A DNA stretch of 56,880 bases from Mycobacterium parascrofulaceum ATCC BAA-614 (GTDB lineage: Bacteria > Actinomycetota > Actinomycetes > Mycobacteriales > Mycobacteriaceae). The translations under genes and the position numbers were made by a program. Numbering within the stretch: position 1 is the stretch's first letter; each line of letters starts with the position of its first letter. Under the pieces are notes generated by a model that was not told the origin of the DNA, searched no databases, and saw only the letters and a list, made by a program, of their open reading frames with translations. Where the stretch lies: positions 126,485 through 183,364 of the forward strand of contig NZ_GG770560.1 of the NCBI RefSeq assembly GCF_000164135.1, in the 5' to 3' direction. Of this stretch, positions 42,157 through 52,700 are shown one piece after another.

Positions 42157-42658
42157 CGGCGGGCTCCCCGGCCGTCAGCGTGGCGCGCCGCTGGTCGAGC
42201 CAGCTCTGCAGGATGGCCACCGCGGCCGCCTGGTCGATGACCGCCCGCTGCTCCTTGGCGCGGACGCCGGCCGCGCGCAGCGATCGCTGCGCGCTGACGG
42301 TGGTCAGGCGCTCGTCGGCCAGTCGCACGGGAGTGGGCGCGAGCCGCTGGGCCAGCGTGTCAGCGAGCTCCATGGCGTCGAGCGCCGACGGACCGGTGCG
42401 GTCGGCCAGGGTCCGGGGCAGCCCGACGACCACCTCGACCGCCCCGAGCTCGGCGGCCAGCTCGGCCAGCCGCCGCACGTGCTTGCCGGACCGGTCGCGC
42501 CGCACCGTCTCCACGGGCGTGGCCAGGATGCCGTCGGGGTCGCTGCAGGCGACGCCGATGCGCACGCTGCCGACGTCGACGCCCAACCGTCGTCCCCGCC
42601 CCGGGTCCTGGTCGGGGTCGCCGGGCCGGTCGGGCAACCGATGCTGTGTGGGGACCAC
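42149..42658 (-). CDS. ruvX: Putative Holliday junction resolvase / pre-16S rRNA nuclease RuvX (YqgF)
   Basis: A 169-residue RNase H-fold nuclease. The first catalytic Asp is in [16 protein letters not shown] near residue 27; VGLPRTLAD and the final [11 protein letters not shown] with the last Asp follow. Mtb RuvX resolves Holliday junctions, while the E. coli homolog matures 16S rRNA. The GTG start follows the alaS stop directly (TGAGTG), and the three genes alaS-ruvX-mltG are a common actinobacterial operon. Confidence 0.94.
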   Translation of the reverse strand: MVPTQHRLPDRPGDPDQDPGRGRRLGVDVGSVRIGVACSDPDGILATPVETVRRDRSGKHVRRLAELAAELGAVEVVVGLPRTLADRTGPSALDAMELADTLAQRLAPTPVRLADERLTTVSAQRSLRAAGVRAKEQRAVIDQAAAVAILQSWLDQRRATLTAGEPADG

Positions 42659-45364
42659 TCAACCGACCCGCGCTATCTCCGAGCGGACCGCCGCGAGCGC
42701 CGCGTCGATGCGGCTCGGGTCCTTTCCGGAGCCCTGCGCCAGGTCCGGCTTGCCCCCGCCGCGGCCGTCGACCGTCACGGCGAGCTGCTTGATCAGGTCG
42801 TTGGCGCGGATTCCCAGCTCCTGGGCGGCGGGGTTGGCGGCGACCGCGTACGGCACGCTGCCGCCCTCGCCCTCCGCGATCAGCGCCACCACGGCGGGGT
42901 CGCTGCCCAGCTTGCCGCGAATGTCGCCCGCCAGGGAGCGCAGGTCACCGGCCGTCATCCCGGCGGACATCCGTTGCGCCACCACACGGACGTTACCGAT
43001 ACGCTCCGCGCCGGCCGCGGCGTTGGCCGCGGCGGCACGCGCGCCCGCCAGCCGCGCGCGTTCGAGTTCCTTCTCGGCGGCCTTGAGCCGCTCCACCAGG
43101 CCGGCCACCCGCGCGGGCACCTCGTCGGACGGCACCTTCAGCGACGACGCCAGCCCGGCCATCAGGGCGCGTTCCTTGGCCAGGTGGCGGAACGAGTCGA
43201 GCCCGACGTAGGCCTCCACCCGGCGGACCCCGGAACCGACCGACGATTCGCCCAGGATGGTCACCGGCCCGATCTGCGCCGAGTTGTGCACGTGGGTTCC
43301 GCCGCAGAGCTCGAGCGAGAACGGCCCGCCGATCTCGACCACCCGAACCTCGTCCGGGTAGGCCTCGCCGAACATCGCCATCGCGCCCATCGCCTTGGCC
43401 TTCTCGAGTTGCTCGGTGAACGTGTGCACCTCGAAGTCGGCCTGGACGGCCTGGTTGGTGACCTCTTCGACCTGGGTGCGCTGCTCCTCGGACAGCGGGC
43501 CCTGCCAGTTGAAGTCGAACCTCAGGTAGCCGGGGCGGTTCAGCGACCCCGCCTGAACGGCGTTGGGGCCCAGCACCTGTCGCAGCGCGGCGTGCACCAT
43601 GTGGGTGCCCGAGTGGCCCTGGGTGGCGCCGCGGCGCCATTCCGGGTCGACCGCGGCGACCACGGTGTCACCCTCTACGAATTCCCCGGACTCGACGTTG
43701 ACGCGATGCACCCAGAGGGTTTTGGCGATCTTCTGCACGTCGGTGACCGCCGCGCGGGCGCTCTCGCCGGCCCCCGTTCCGCTGATGGTGCCCTCGTCGG
43801 CGATCTGCCCGCCGGACTCGGCGTAGAGCGGGGTGCGGTCCAGCACCAGCTCGACCTGATGCGCGCCGGCCCCGTCCGGGTGCGCGCCGTGGGTGACGAC
43901 CGGCACCCGCTTGCCGTCGACGAAGATACCCAGAATCTTTGCCTCGGAGGACAATTCGTCGAAGCCGGTGAATTCGGTGGGTCCGGCGTCGACCAACTCG
44001 CGGTAGGCGGTCAGGTCCGCGTGCGCGTGCTTGCGGGCGGCGGCATCCGCCTTGGCCCGGCGGCGCTGCTCGGCCATCAGCTCCCGGAAGCCGATCTCGT
44101 CGACCTGCAGGCCGGCCTCGGCGGCCATCTCCAGGGTCAGCTCGATGGGAAAGCCGTAGGTGTCGTGCAGCGTGAAGGCGTCGTTGCCCGAAATCGCCTT
44201 GGCGCCCGCGGCTTTGGTGGTGCCGGCCACCTCGTCGAACAGCTTGGAGCCGGCCACCAGGGTGCGGTTGAACGCGGTCTCCTCGGCGACGGCGATGCGC
44301 CTGATCCGGCCGAAGTCGGCGACCAGTTCCGGATACGACGGCCCCATCGCGTCGCGCACCGTGGCCATCAAGTCGCCGACGATCGGCCCCTCGATGTCGA
44401 GCAGCTTGGCCGACCGGATCACCCGGCGCAGCAGCCGCCGCAGCACGTACCCGCGGCCGTCGTTGCCGGGGGTGACGCCGTCACCGATCAGGATGGCCGC
44501 GGTGCGGCTGTGGTCGGCGATCACCCGGTAGCGCACGTCGTCGTCGTGGCGGCCCGCGTCGTAGCCGCGGGGGGCCCGCGCCGCGACGAGATCGATGACC
44601 GGCCTCAGCAGGTCGGTCTCGTAGACGTTGTGCACGCCCTGCAGGATGAACGCGACCCGCTCGACGCCCATGCCGGTGTCGATGTTCTTGCGCGGCAACG
44701 GGCCCAGGATCTCGAAGTCGGTCTTTCCGGTGCCCTCGCCCCGTTCGTTCTGCATGAACACGAGGTTCCAGATCTCGATGTAGCGGTCTTCGTTGGCGAT
44801 CGGGCCGCCGCCGACGCCGAACTCTTCCCCGCGGTCGTAGTAGATCTCCGACGACGGTCCGCACGGCCCGGGGATCCCCATCGACCAGTAGTTGTCCTCC
44901 ATGCCGCGGCGCTGGATCCGCTCGGCCGGCAGGCCGGCGATCTCCTGCCACAGTCGCACGGCCTCGTCGTCGTCGAAATAGACCGTCGTCCAGATCCGGT
45001 CGGGGTCCAGGCCGTAGCCGCCCTCGGAGACGCCGTTGGTCAGCAGGGTCCACGCCAGCTCGATGGCCTCGCGTTTGAAGTAGTCGCCGAACGAGAAGTT
45101 CCCGGCCATCTGGAAGAACGTGTTGTGCCGGGTGGTGATGCCCACCTCGTCGATGTCGGGCGTGCGGATGCACTTCTGGATGCTGGTGGCCGTCGGGTAC
45201 GGCGGCGTGCGCGCGCCCAGGAAGTACGGCACGAACTGGACCATGCCCGCGTTGACGAACAACAGGTTGGGGTCGTCGAGGATCACCGATGCGCTCGGCA
45301 CCTCGGTGTGGCCCGCCGTCACGAAGTGATCAAGAAACCGCTTCCTGATCTCGTGTGTCTGCAC
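42659..45364 (-). CDS. alaS: Alanyl-tRNA synthetase
   Basis: A 901-residue class II synthetase. The aminoacylation core begins [15 protein letters not shown] and contains [11 protein letters not shown]. The editing domain has the zinc motifs [14 protein letters not shown] and CGGTHVHN. The C-terminal DHHA1 domain ends [15 protein letters not shown]. The ATG lies at 45364. Ortholog of Mtb Rv2555c. Confidence 0.97.
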   Translation of the reverse strand: MQTHEIRKRFLDHFVTAGHTEVPSASVILDDPNLLFVNAGMVQFVPYFLGARTPPYPTATSIQKCIRTPDIDEVGITTRHNTFFQMAGNFSFGDYFKREAIELAWTLLTNGVSEGGYGLDPDRIWTTVYFDDDEAVRLWQEIAGLPAERIQRRGMEDNYWSMGIPGPCGPSSEIYYDRGEEFGVGGGPIANEDRYIEIWNLVFMQNERGEGTGKTDFEILGPLPRKNIDTGMGVERVAFILQGVHNVYETDLLRPVIDLVAARAPRGYDAGRHDDDVRYRVIADHSRTAAILIGDGVTPGNDGRGYVLRRLLRRVIRSAKLLDIEGPIVGDLMATVRDAMGPSYPELVADFGRIRRIAVAEETAFNRTLVAGSKLFDEVAGTTKAAGAKAISGNDAFTLHDTYGFPIELTLEMAAEAGLQVDEIGFRELMAEQRRRAKADAAARKHAHADLTAYRELVDAGPTEFTGFDELSSEAKILGIFVDGKRVPVVTHGAHPDGAGAHQVELVLDRTPLYAESGGQIADEGTISGTGAGESARAAVTDVQKIAKTLWVHRVNVESGEFVEGDTVVAAVDPEWRRGATQGHSGTHMVHAALRQVLGPNAVQAGSLNRPGYLRFDFNWQGPLSEEQRTQVEEVTNQAVQADFEVHTFTEQLEKAKAMGAMAMFGEAYPDEVRVVEIGGPFSLELCGGTHVHNSAQIGPVTILGESSVGSGVRRVEAYVGLDSFRHLAKERALMAGLASSLKVPSDEVPARVAGLVERLKAAEKELERARLAGARAAAANAAAGAERIGNVRVVAQRMSAGMTAGDLRSLAGDIRGKLGSDPAVVALIAEGEGGSVPYAVAANPAAQELGIRANDLIKQLAVTVDGRGGGKPDLAQGSGKDPSRIDAALAAVRSEIARVG

Positions 45365-45448
45365 TGTTGGGTCCGCTTCTTCCCTGGTTGCTCGTTTGCG
45401 TGGACGTCTATCCCAGCCTATTCGCTGGAGTGGTGGGCTCCCGGTCGG

Positions 45449-45850
45449 CTAACCCTCCAGGAAGCTCAGCCGCACCGAGCGCTGCGGGTTGTCCCGGTTG
45501 AGGTCGACCAGCACGATGCTTTGCCAGGTGCCCAGCATCGGCTCGCCGCCCGAGACGGGAACCGTCACCGACGGCGCCACCAGCGCCGGCATCACGTGGT
45601 CGGCGCCGTGGCCCGGGGAGCCGTGCGCGTGCCGGTACCGGTCGTCGCGCGGCAGCAGCCTCTCCAGCGTCTCGACCAGGTCGTCGTCGGAGCCGGCCCC
45701 GGTCTCGATGATGGCGACCCCGGCCGTCGCGTGCGGGACGAACACGTTGCACAGGCCGTCCCCCCGCGACCAACAGAAGCCCCGCACCGCCTCGGTCAGA
45801 TCGACGATGCGGCGCCGCGAGGTGTCCACGTCCAGCACGTCGGTATGCAT
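45449..45850 (-). CDS. YjbQ/UPF0047-family protein (Rv2556c-like)
   Basis: A 133-residue protein of the YjbQ family. Conserved His residues lie in PHATAGVAIIE and GSPGHGADHVMPALV, and GTWQSIVLVDLN is near the C-terminus. Members show weak thiamine-phosphate synthase activity; the true role is unknown. ATG 45850 is used, since the longer frame is a Pro/Arg-rich shadow. It precedes alaS by 84 bp, in the same direction. Confidence 0.9.
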   Translation of the reverse strand: MHTDVLDVDTSRRRIVDLTEAVRGFCWSRGDGLCNVFVPHATAGVAIIETGAGSDDDLVETLERLLPRDDRYRHAHGSPGHGADHVMPALVAPSVTVPVSGGEPMLGTWQSIVLVDLNRDNPQRSVRLSFLEG

Positions 45851-45964
45851 CCGGACAAGCCTACGGCGCGCCCGCGGGCCCCGGTGAAGACCGGCCAGTC
45901 GGTGTGAGGCCGGCCACATCGGGGCATTGCGGCGGGCAACGGGCAGGAGGAAGGTAACTGGTGT

Positions 45965-45986
45965 GCCCCGGTGGCGCCACCGGGGC
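45965..45986. promoter_or_regulatory. 22-bp perfect palindrome upstream of the Rv2557-like gene
   Basis: GCCCCGGTGGC (45965-45975) is followed directly by its exact reverse complement GCCACCGGGGC. It ends 22 bp before the AGAGGAGG ribosome-binding site of the Rv2557-like gene. It can act as an operator or as a stable mRNA hairpin that affects translation. Confidence 0.6.
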
Positions 45987-46021
45987 GCATTGGATATCAG
46001 CCCCGACAGAGGAGGTTGGCC

Positions 46022-46645
46022 GTGTACGCACGCTCTACCACCATCCAGGCGCAACCCTTGTCGGTCGACATCGGGATCGCGCACGTGCGCGATGTCGTCA
46101 TGCCGGCTCTCATGGAGATCGACGGGTGCGTCGGACTGTCACTGTTGGTCGACCGGCAGTCCGGAACCTGCATCGCCACCAGCTCGTGGGACAGCATCGA
46201 CGCCATGCGCGCCGGCGCCGAGCGGGTCGCCCCGATCCGCGACCGGGCGGCGCTCATGTTCGACGGCAGCGCCCGCGTCGAGGAGTGGGACATCGCTTTG
46301 CTGCACCGCGATCACCGCTCCCGCCCCGGGGCCTGCGTGCGGGCCACCTGGCTCAAGGTGGTACCGGACCAGCTGAACCGATCCGTGGACTTCTACCGCA
46401 TGTCGGTGCTGCCGGAGATGCGGGATCTCGACGGGTTCTGCAGCGCCAGCCTGCTAGTCGACCACCCCGCGTGCCGGCGGGCGGTGTCCTGCTCGACGTT
46501 CGACTCGATGGACGCGATGGCCCGCAACCGCGACCGCGCGACCGAGTTGCGCAGCAGGCGGGTCCGGGAGTTGGGCGCCGAGGTGGTCGACGTGGCCGAG
46601 TTCGAGCTGGCGATCGCCCACCTGCGGGTGCCCGAGCTGGTCTGA
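46022..46645 (+). CDS. Rv2557/Rv2558-like protein with internal duplication
   Basis: A 207-residue protein of two similar halves of about 95 residues. [20 protein letters not shown]...[16 protein letters not shown] is echoed by [20 protein letters not shown]...[12 protein letters not shown]. The pattern suggests tandem ferredoxin-like (dimeric alpha/beta barrel, monooxygenase-type) domains. Function is unknown; the Mtb paralogs are starvation-induced. GTG 46022 is chosen because AGAGGAGG sits six bases upstream; the longer reading from GTG 45971 crosses the palindrome. Mtb has two tandem copies; here there is one. Confidence 0.85.
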   Translation: MYARSTTIQAQPLSVDIGIAHVRDVVMPALMEIDGCVGLSLLVDRQSGTCIATSSWDSIDAMRAGAERVAPIRDRAALMFDGSARVEEWDIALLHRDHRSRPGACVRATWLKVVPDQLNRSVDFYRMSVLPEMRDLDGFCSASLLVDHPACRRAVSCSTFDSMDAMARNRDRATELRSRRVRELGAEVVDVAEFELAIAHLRVPELV

Positions 46646-46699
46646 GGCCCGCGGGCTTCGGCGGCTTTGGCTGCTTTCGCCGCCACCTCGCCGCGAGCG

Positions 46700-46759
46700 T
46701 TGGCCGCCGCCGCCGCCTCGAGCGTCACGTTCGCCGCCGCCGCCGCCTCGAGCGTCACG
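46700..46759. repeat. Two tandem copies of a 30-bp GC-rich repeat
   Basis: The 30-bp unit at 46700-46729 (TTGGCCGCCG... ending CGAGCGTCACG) is repeated at 46730-46759 with a single changed base. The second copy runs into the left arm of the large inverted repeat that follows. No gene covers it. Confidence 0.8.
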
Positions 46760-46804
46760 CCAGCGTGGCGGCGACGGTCGAGCGCCACGCTGGCGTGACG
46801 CTCG
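46749..46804. repeat. Perfect 22-bp inverted repeat with 12-bp loop
   Basis: The arms 46749-46770 (CGAGCGTCACGCC...) and 46783-46804 (CGCCACGCTGG...CTCG) are exact reverse complements over 22 bp. It lies between the convergent ends of the Rv2557-like gene and the YCII-like gene, so it could serve as a bidirectional terminator although it has no T run. The arm sequence CGAGCGTCACG also occurs in the neighbouring tandem repeat. Confidence 0.85.
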
Positions 46805-46842
46805 CGCGCCTGGGGTGGCGTTGGGGCTGCGCTTGGCTGCGC

Positions 46843-47178
46843 TCAGGGCAGCGCGTCGCCCGGGAACCCGCGACACGGGTGCACCTCGAAGGCGAAGACG
46901 CCGCTCGCCACGCCGGGATCCTCGGCCATGATCGCGGCGGTGTCGTCGACCGTGGCCGCGAACACCGCGATCCCGCAGACCTCGGAACCGTCGGCGACCG
47001 GCAAGACCACGGCCAGGACGCCGTCGTCGCGCAGGCCGAAGTTGCGCCGGCCGTGCTCCCAGATGACCCCCGGTGACGACTCGTCGCCGAACTTCGGGCC
47101 GCGCTTGAGGATCACGACGCTGTATTCGTTGGTGGTGGCCAGCAGCCGGCCCATCTCCTCGTCGGTGAAGGCCTTCAT
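46843..47178 (-). CDS. Small YCII-like hypothetical protein
   Basis: A 111-residue protein beginning MKAFTDEEMGRLLATTNEYSVVILKRGPKF. Its size and alternating strand/helix pattern suggest a dimeric alpha/beta barrel of the YCII-related kind, but no diagnostic motif is visible, so this is weak. It starts 16 bp after the rarA stop in the same direction, so it may be co-transcribed with rarA. Function unknown. Confidence 0.72.
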   Translation of the reverse strand: MKAFTDEEMGRLLATTNEYSVVILKRGPKFGDESSPGVIWEHGRRNFGLRDDGVLAVVLPVADGSEVCGIAVFAATVDDTAAIMAEDPGVASGVFAFEVHPCRGFPGDALP

Positions 47179-47194
47179 GACCGTCGCCGGCCTC

Positions 47195-48550
47195 CTATCG
47201 CTTCCGGCGGATGATCGCCCGCAACCGTTCCAGCCGACCGGCCATCTCCCGCTCCGCGCCGCGGCCGGTCGGCCGGTAGTAGTCCACGCCCACCAGCTCG
47301 TCCGGCGGGTATTGCTGGGCGACGACGCCGTCGGGGTCGTTGTGCGAATACCGGTAGCCCTGCGCGTGGCCGAGCGCCGCCGCGCCGGAATAGTGCCCGT
47401 CGCGCAGGTGCGGTGGCACCATGCCCGCCTTGCCCGCCTTGATGTCGTCCATGGCCGCCCCCAGCGCGGTGGTGACGGAGTTCGACTTCGGCGCGGTGGC
47501 CAGGTGGATGGTGGCGTGCGCCAGCGTCAGCTGCGCCTCGGGCATCCCGATCAGCGCGACGGTCTGTGCGGCCGCCACCGCGACCTGCAGGGCGCTGGGA
47601 TCGGCCATGCCGATGTCCTCGCTGGCCAGGATCATCAGCCGGCGCGCGACGAAGCGCGGGTCCTCCCCCGCGACGAGCATGCGGGCCAGGTAGTGCAGCG
47701 CGGCGTCGACGTCGGAGCCGCGCACCGACTTGATGAACGCGCTGATGACGTCGTAGTGCTGGTCGCCGTCGCGGTCGTAGCGCACCGCGGCCTTGTCCAG
47801 TGACTGCTCGATGGTCTCGACGGTGACCGACTCGGCAGCTGCTTGGGCCGATTCGGAGGCCACCTCCAGCGCGGTCAGCGCCCGCCGCGCGTCGCCGGCG
47901 GCCAGCCGCACCAGCAGGTCGACGGCCTCGGGGGTCACCGCGACCCGGCCGCCCAGCCCCCGCGGGTCGTCGATCGCGCGCCGCACCACGGCGCGGATGT
48001 CGTCGGCGTCGAGCGGGCGCAACTGCAGGATCAGCGACCGGGACAGCAGCGGCGCCACGACCGAGAACGACGGGTTCTCGGTGGTGGCCGCCACCAGCAG
48101 CACCACCCGGTTCTCGACGGCGGACAGCAGCGCGTCCTGCTGGGTCTTGGAAAACCGGTGCACCTCGTCGATGAACAGCACCGTCTGCTCGCCGTTCAAC
48201 AGGGCCCGGCGCGCCACATCGATGACGGCCCGAACGTCCTTGACCCCGGCCGACAGCGCCGACAGCGCCTCGAACCGGCGCGCGGTGGCCTGCGAGATCA
48301 GCGCGGCCAGCGTCGTCTTGCCGCTGCCCGGCGGGCCGTAGAGGATGACCGACGCCATGCCCGAGCCCTCCACCAGGCGGCGCAGCGGCGATCCGGGCGC
48401 CAGCAGGTGCTCCTGGCCGACGACCTCGTCCAGCGAGGCCGGCCGCATGCGCACCGCCAACGGCGCGCCGGCCGACACGCCCAGGCCGTGATCGCTCGCC
48501 GGCGCCGCGCCGGGCAGGTCAAAAAGACCGTCGGACACGGCTTCAGGCAT
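47195..48550 (-). CDS. rarA: Replication-associated recombination AAA+ ATPase RarA (MgsA)
   Basis: A 451-residue clamp-loader-like ATPase acting at stalled replication forks. Walker [10 protein letters not shown] is near 72, Walker [17 protein letters not shown] near 125, and sensor 1 AATTENPSF near 155. The C-terminal tetramerisation domain contains [15 protein letters not shown]. Ortholog of Mtb Rv2559c. The start could also be GTG 48538 ([10 protein letters not shown]). It is divergent from the PGY-rich membrane protein gene. Confidence 0.93.
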   Translation of the reverse strand: MPEAVSDGLFDLPGAAPASDHGLGVSAGAPLAVRMRPASLDEVVGQEHLLAPGSPLRRLVEGSGMASVILYGPPGSGKTTLAALISQATARRFEALSALSAGVKDVRAVIDVARRALLNGEQTVLFIDEVHRFSKTQQDALLSAVENRVVLLVAATTENPSFSVVAPLLSRSLILQLRPLDADDIRAVVRRAIDDPRGLGGRVAVTPEAVDLLVRLAAGDARRALTALEVASESAQAAAESVTVETIEQSLDKAAVRYDRDGDQHYDVISAFIKSVRGSDVDAALHYLARMLVAGEDPRFVARRLMILASEDIGMADPSALQVAVAAAQTVALIGMPEAQLTLAHATIHLATAPKSNSVTTALGAAMDDIKAGKAGMVPPHLRDGHYSGAAALGHAQGYRYSHNDPDGVVAQQYPPDELVGVDYYRPTGRGAEREMAGRLERLRAIIRRKR

Positions 48551-48641
48551 ACCACGAAAACGAATCCGGGCGCCGCCCCGACATCTTTGCTAAGTTCCCG
48601 TGTGCGCGTGCCCACAGGTTGAGTCAACAGCTAGGACGGAC

Positions 48642-49592
48642 ATGAGCCAGCCTCCCGAATATCCAGGCACCCCGGCCGACCCGCACGGCAGCGAGCACAA
48701 CCCCCCGGGCTACCCGCCGCCCCCCAGTTACGGCGCTCCGCCGCCGGGCTACGGCGCACCGCCTCCCCCGCCACCCGGCTACGGGCCGCCCCCCGGCTAC
48801 GGCGCACCGCCTCCCCCGCCACCCGGCTACGGGCCGCCGCCCGGGTACGGCGCCCCGCCCAAGCGCCCGATCATCGTGCTCGACGGGTTCAGCTGGGCGT
48901 GGAACACGTTCACCAGGAACGCCGTGGCGTTGATCGTCCCCACCTTGGTCTATGGACTGCTGATCGCGGTCGCCGGCGGGCTGATCACCCTGAGCCAGAA
49001 CATGACCGCGGGAACGACTTCCGACGATTACGACTTCACCTTCACGACCAACCTGACCGCCCCCGGGTACGGGTTGCTGGCGCTCGGCTACCTGGTCGCC
49101 TATGCGGTGAGCGCGTTCGCGCAGGCGGCGTTCCTGTCCGGCTGCCTCGACCTCGCCGACGGCCGCGCGGTGACCATCGGCTCGTTCTTCAGGCCGCGCA
49201 ACGTCGGGATGGTGTTTCTGGCCGTCCTGCTCGTCGAGGTCCTCACCTCGATCGCGTCGGCGGCGTGCTTCATCCCCGGCCTGGTGCTGGGCATCTTCAC
49301 CCAGTTCACCGCGCTGTTCGTGATCGATCGCTCGGAGTCGGCCATCAAGGGCTTCACGTCCAGCTTCTCGCTCGCCGGGTCGAATTTCGTCAACGCCCTG
49401 CTGCTGTGGCTGATCGTCTTCGCGTCCGCCATCGTCGGGTTCCTGCTGTGCGGCGTCGGCCTGTTGGTGGCGGCCCCGGTCGCGTCGCTGCTGATCGTCT
49501 ACACCTACCGCAGGCTGAGCGGTGGCCAAGTGGCCCCCGTGCCGCAGCCGGGCTATCAGCCCGGTCCGCCGCCGGGGCCGCAGTCGGCTTAA
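48642..49592 (+). CDS. Pro/Gly/Tyr-rich integral membrane protein (Rv2560-like)
   Basis: A 316-residue protein. The first 70 residues are a cytosolic PGY repeat tail (PPGYGPPPGYGAPPPP), then five or six membrane helices. The soluble loop after helix 1 contains SQNMTAGTTSDDYDF. The C-terminus is again Pro/Gly-rich. ATG 48642 is chosen over the longer frame from 48600. It matches Mtb Rv2560. Such tails often mediate phase-like or septal protein interactions, but no role is known. A 48-bp DNA repeat encodes part of the tail. Confidence 0.88.
   Translation: MSQPPEYPGTPADPHGSEHNPPGYPPPPSYGAPPPGYGAPPPPPPGYGPPPGYGAPPPPPPGYGPPPGYGAPPKRPIIVLDGFSWAWNTFTRNAVALIVPTLVYGLLIAVAGGLITLSQNMTAGTTSDDYDFTFTTNLTAPGYGLLALGYLVAYAVSAFAQAAFLSGCLDLADGRAVTIGSFFRPRNVGMVFLAVLLVEVLTSIASAACFIPGLVLGIFTQFTALFVIDRSESAIKGFTSSFSLAGSNFVNALLLWLIVFASAIVGFLLCGVGLLVAAPVASLLIVYTYRRLSGGQVAPVPQPGYQPGPPPGPQSA
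48747..48842 (+). repeat. Two tandem copies of a 48-bp coding repeat
   Basis: The unit beginning GGCTACGGCGCACCGCCT at 48747 recurs at 48795, in frame, encoding the 16-residue period GYGAPPPPPPGYGPPP. The copies are nearly identical at the DNA level, which implies recent expansion and possible length variation between strains. Confidence 0.8.
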
Positions 49593-49713
49593 CGACAGGC
49601 ATAGAGCCGGCGCGTAGCAAGCCGGCGCCGACCACCGGCCGAAGTTACGGCGCTGTAAGCCGGGGCCGCGGTGCGCTGCGGCCGTGTGCCGCCTGTGATG
49701 AGATCACCATGTC

Positions 49714-52700
49714 ATGAGCATCAAAGTCGCGCTGGAGCACCGCACCAGCTACACCTTTGACCGGCCGGTCCGGGTGTATCCGCATGTCGTGCGGCTGCGT
49801 CCCGCGCCGCATTGCCGCACGCCCGTCGACGCGTACTCGCTGCGCATCGAGCCGGACGAGCACTTCATCAACTGGCAACAGGATGCGGTGGGCAATTTCC
49901 TTGCGCGCCTTGTGTTTCCGACCCCCACGCGGCGACTGACGATCACGGTCGGGTTGATCGCCGACCTGAAGGTGATCAACCCGTTCGACTTCTTCATCGA
50001 GGACTGGGCCGAGACGTGGCCGGCGCAGGGGTTGACGTACCCCAAGGAGCTCGCCGACGACCTGGAGCCCTACCTGCGGCCCGTCGACGAGGACGGGGAC
50101 GGTTCGGGCCCGGGCAAGCTGGTGCGGGCGTGGCTCGACAACTTCTCCGTGGCCGACCGCACGCGCACCATCGACCTGCTGGTCGCCCTCAACCGCGCCG
50201 TCAACGCCGACGTCGCCTACAGCGTGCGGATGGAGCCCGGCGTCCAGACGCCGGATCACACGCTGCGCACCGGCGTTGGCTCCTGCCGCGACTCGGCGTG
50301 GTTGTTGGTGTCGATCCTGCGCCAGCTCGGGCTGGCCGCCCGGTTCGTGTCCGGCTATCTGGTGCAGCTGGCGTCCGACGTGGAGGCGCTGGACGGGCCG
50401 TCGGGTCCCGCCGCCGACTTCACCGACCTGCACGCCTGGGCCGAGGTGTACATCCCCGGCGCGGGCTGGATCGGGCTGGACCCGACGTCCGGGCTGTTCG
50501 CCGGCGAGGGCCACATCCCGTTGGCGGCCACGCCGCAGCCGGCGTCGGCGGCGCCCATCACCGGCGGCACCGAGCCGTGCGAATCGGTGCTGGAGTTCTC
50601 CAACACCGTCACCCGCATCCACGAGGATCCGCGCGTCACGCTGCCCTACACCGACGAGGCGTGGCACACGATCTGCGAGGTCGGCCGCCGCGTCGACGAA
50701 CGGCTGGCCGCCGCCGACGTGCGGCTGACCATCGGCGGTGAGCCGACGTTCGTGTCGGTGGACGATCAGGTCGCCGAGGAGTGGACCACCGCCGCCGACG
50801 GACCGCACAAGCGGCGGCGCGCCTCCGACCTGGCCGCGCGGCTCAAGGCCGCGTGGGCACCGGGCGGCCTGATCCAGCGCGGGCAGGGGCGCTGGTACCC
50901 GGGAGAACCCTTGCCGCGCTGGCAGATTGCGTTGTACTGGCGCACCGACGGGCGGCCGCTGTGGACCGACGACACGCTGCTGGCCGACCCCTGGGCGGAC
51001 GGCTCGGCCCCGGTCGACGGCGACGCGGGTTACCACCTGCTCGCCGGGGTCGCCGACGGCCTGGGGCTGCCGCCTTCCCAGGTGCGGGCGGCCTACGAGG
51101 ACCCGCTGCACCGGCTGGCGACCAAGGCGCGGCTGCCCGACGGCGACCCGGCGGACCCGGCCGACGATCTCGCCCCGGACACCCCCGACGGCCGCGCCGC
51201 CCTGCTGGCCCGGCTCGACGAATCCGTCACGGCGCCGGCGGCTTTCGTGCTTCCGCTGCACCGCCGCGCCGACGGCTTGGGCTGGGCGAGCGCCGACTGG
51301 CGGCTGCGCCGCGGCCGAATCGTGTTGCTGCCCGGCGATTCTCCGGCGGGCCTGCGCCTGCCGCTGGACTCCATCAGCTGGCGGCCACCGCGGCCGACGT
51401 TCGACGCCGATCCCCAGGCCGCCGGAGAGGGACGGCCGCCGGAGTCGGGCAGCGCGGTCGTCGAGGACCCCGACACCGCGCCGCCCACCGCGATGGTCGC
51501 CGAGGTGCGCGGGGGGCTGCTCCACCTCTTCATGCCGCCCACCGAGGCGCTGGAACACTTCGTCGACCTCGTCGCCCGCGTCGAGGCCGCCGCGGCCAAG
51601 GCGAGCTGCCCGGTCGTGATCGAGGGCTACGACCCCCCGCCCGACCCGCGGCTGCGCTCGACGACGATCACCCCGGACCCCGGGGTGATCGAGGTGAACG
51701 TCGCGCCCACGGCCAGCTTCGCCGAGCAGCGCGAGCAGCTCGAAACGCTCTACGAGCAGGCACGACTGGCGCGCCTTTCGACCGAGTCGTTCGACGTCGA
51801 CGGCACCCACGGCGGCACCGGCGGCGGCAACCACATCACCTTGGGCGGCGTCACGCCCGCGGACTCCCCGCTACTGCGGCGTCCCGACCTGTTGGTCTCG
51901 CTGCTCACGTACTGGCAGCGGCACCCGTCGCTGTCGTATCTGTTCGCCGGCCGGTTCGTCGGCACCACCTCGCAGGCCCCCCGGGTGGACGAGGGCCGCG
52001 CCGAGGCGCTCTACGAACTCGAGATCGCGTTCGCCGAGATCATCCGCCTGGCAGGGCCTTTCGGCGGCAACGCCCCGCGGCCGTGGATGATCGACCGCGC
52101 GCTGCGCCACCTGCTGACCGATATCACCGGCAACACCCACCGCGCCGAGTTCTGCATCGACAAGCTGTACAGCCCCGACAGCCCCCGCGGCCGGCTCGGC
52201 CTGCTGGAGTTGCGCGGGTTCGAGATGCCCCCGCACCTGCGGATGGCGATGGTGCAGTCGCTGCTGGTGCGTTCGCTGGTGGCGTGGTTCTGGGACGAGC
52301 CGCTGCGCGCCCCGCTGATCCGCCACGGCGCCAACCTGCATGGCCGATACCTGTTGCCGCACTTCCTAATTCACGACATCGCCGACGTGGCCGCCGACCT
52401 GCGCGCGCACGGCATCGCGTTCGAGACCAGCTGGCTGGACCCGTTCACCGAGTTCCGCTTCCCCCGCATCGGCACCGCGGTGTTCGACGGCGTGGAGATC
52501 GAGCTGCGCGGCGCGATCGAGCCATGGAACACGCTCGGCGAGGAGGCCACCGCGGCGGGCACCGCCCGCTACGTCGACTCGTCGGTCGAGCGCATCCAGA
52601 TCCGCATCATCGGCGCCGATCGCCACCGCTACGTGGTGACGGTCAACGGCTACCCGGCGCCGCTGCTGGCCACCGACAATCCCGACATCCACGTCGGCGG

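Noticed and set aside
41966..45907. Plus-strand open frame of 1313 codons across mltG, ruvX and alaS
   Set aside because: It spans three conserved genes on the other strand and has shadow composition (RR, DQH, GVGGHLHL-type runs).
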